From GWE2-40-63 sp050251815 (lineage in GTDB: Bacteria; Bacteroidota; Bacteroidia; Bacteroidales; SZUA-534): a stretch of DNA of 14,116 bases. Shown one piece after another: positions 14,016-14,116 of this stretch; the first letter of the stretch is position 1; every line of letters starts with the position of its first letter. The stretch covers positions 1 to 14,116 of the forward strand of contig JBFWMB010000101.1 in the NCBI GenBank assembly GCA_050251815.1. The letters run 5' to 3'. The position numbers and the translations under genes are program-made. A model generated the notes under the pieces. The model saw only the letters and a program-made list of their open reading frames with translations, had not been told where the DNA came from and ran no database searches.

Positions 14016-14116
14016 TAATTATCAGACATAGCAATGGCAAGTCTGTCAAAAACCTTATCACCAAAGTATCTACGGTTTAATTTGTAGCAAAATTCATCCA
14101 AATAGGATTGAAGATA
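13997..14116 (-). CDS. IS1595-family (ISXO2-like) transposase, C-terminal fragment, runs off the window
   Basis: Minus-strand reading from the window edge gives 39 codons and TAA: YLQSYLDEFCYKLNRRYFGD, then KVFDRLAIAMSDNYWYNND. The YLDEF-x-(Y/F)-x-x-NRR segment followed by FDRL is the characteristic end of the DDE_Tnp_IS1595 (ISXO2-like) transposase domain. The DDE acids and zinc ribbon lie outside the window. It ends within the IS terminal repeat, so this is the natural C-terminus and not a truncation. It has the same orientation and is probably the same element type as the fragment at 1-104, but the two fragments do not overlap, so identity between copies cannot be tested here. Confidence 0.82.
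   Translation of the reverse strand, partial: YLQSYLDEFCYKLNRRYFGDKVFDRLAIAMSDNYWYNND

Noticed and set aside
1..14116. Window as a circular element with the two transposase fragments joining across the ends
   Set aside because: Joining position 1 to 14116 on the minus strand puts the two fragments out of frame and still leaves out the zinc ribbon and DDE core, so no intact transposase results.
1..14116. Composite transposon carrying the whole 13.8 kb between two direct IS copies
   Set aside because: The cargo includes essential core genes (fba, efp) with their own promoters and terminators; assembly break at a repeat explains the ends more simply. Not formally excluded.

Overview
The window looks like chromosomal DNA of a Bacteroidota bacterium, possibly from the Marinilabiliales/Bacteroidales side (order is inference). 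Support: several upstream regions carry the Bacteroidota -7 element TAnnTTTG, some with TTG/TTTG 18-22 nt upstream; starts lack clear Shine-Dalgarno sequences; one protein carries a type IX secretion C-terminal sorting domain; and the class II aldolase, EF-P and GT39 proteins fit this phylum.

Layout. Both window ends lie inside IS1595-family (ISXO2-like) insertion sequences, each on the minus strand: positions 1-128 hold the 5' end of one copy (transposase N-terminus plus terminal repeat), and 13985-14116 hold the 3' end of one copy (transposase C-terminus plus the matching repeat). Between them: (i) a secreted protein of about 22 MORN/YwqK-type repeats (178-1890), convergent with class II fructose-bisphosphate aldolase (1938-3017) across a shared bidirectional terminator; (ii) a minus-strand pair, a PAS-linked adenylate/guanylate cyclase homologue lacking its catalytic residues (3632-4861) and a small secreted protein (3099-3626); (iii) a plus-strand housekeeping stretch of cyclophilin, GT39 membrane glycosyltransferase, elongation factor P and a GAF-SpoIIE/PP2C phosphatase, with recognisable promoters and terminators; (iv) a two-gene polysaccharide unit, Wzz-like protein plus O-antigen ligase/polymerase-like protein (9339-11811); (v) a 543-nt gene-free region with several dyads (11812-12354); (vi) a visibly more AT-rich pair, a T9SS-sorted secreted protein and the start of a probable papain-like (C1) peptidase, which the right-hand IS interrupts before its catalytic core.

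How it fits together. Most of the middle is ordinary core-genome content in short transcription units. The two most distinctive observations are the pseudocyclase, where both metal-binding Asp positions and the transition-state Asn/Arg positions are substituted, and the matching IS ends. The IS ends suggest that the sequence stops where short-read assembly breaks at a multi-copy repeat. They also mark one disrupted gene (right) and one possibly altered promoter (left). I found no CRISPR array, tRNA, rRNA, or obvious novel defence or biosynthetic system.
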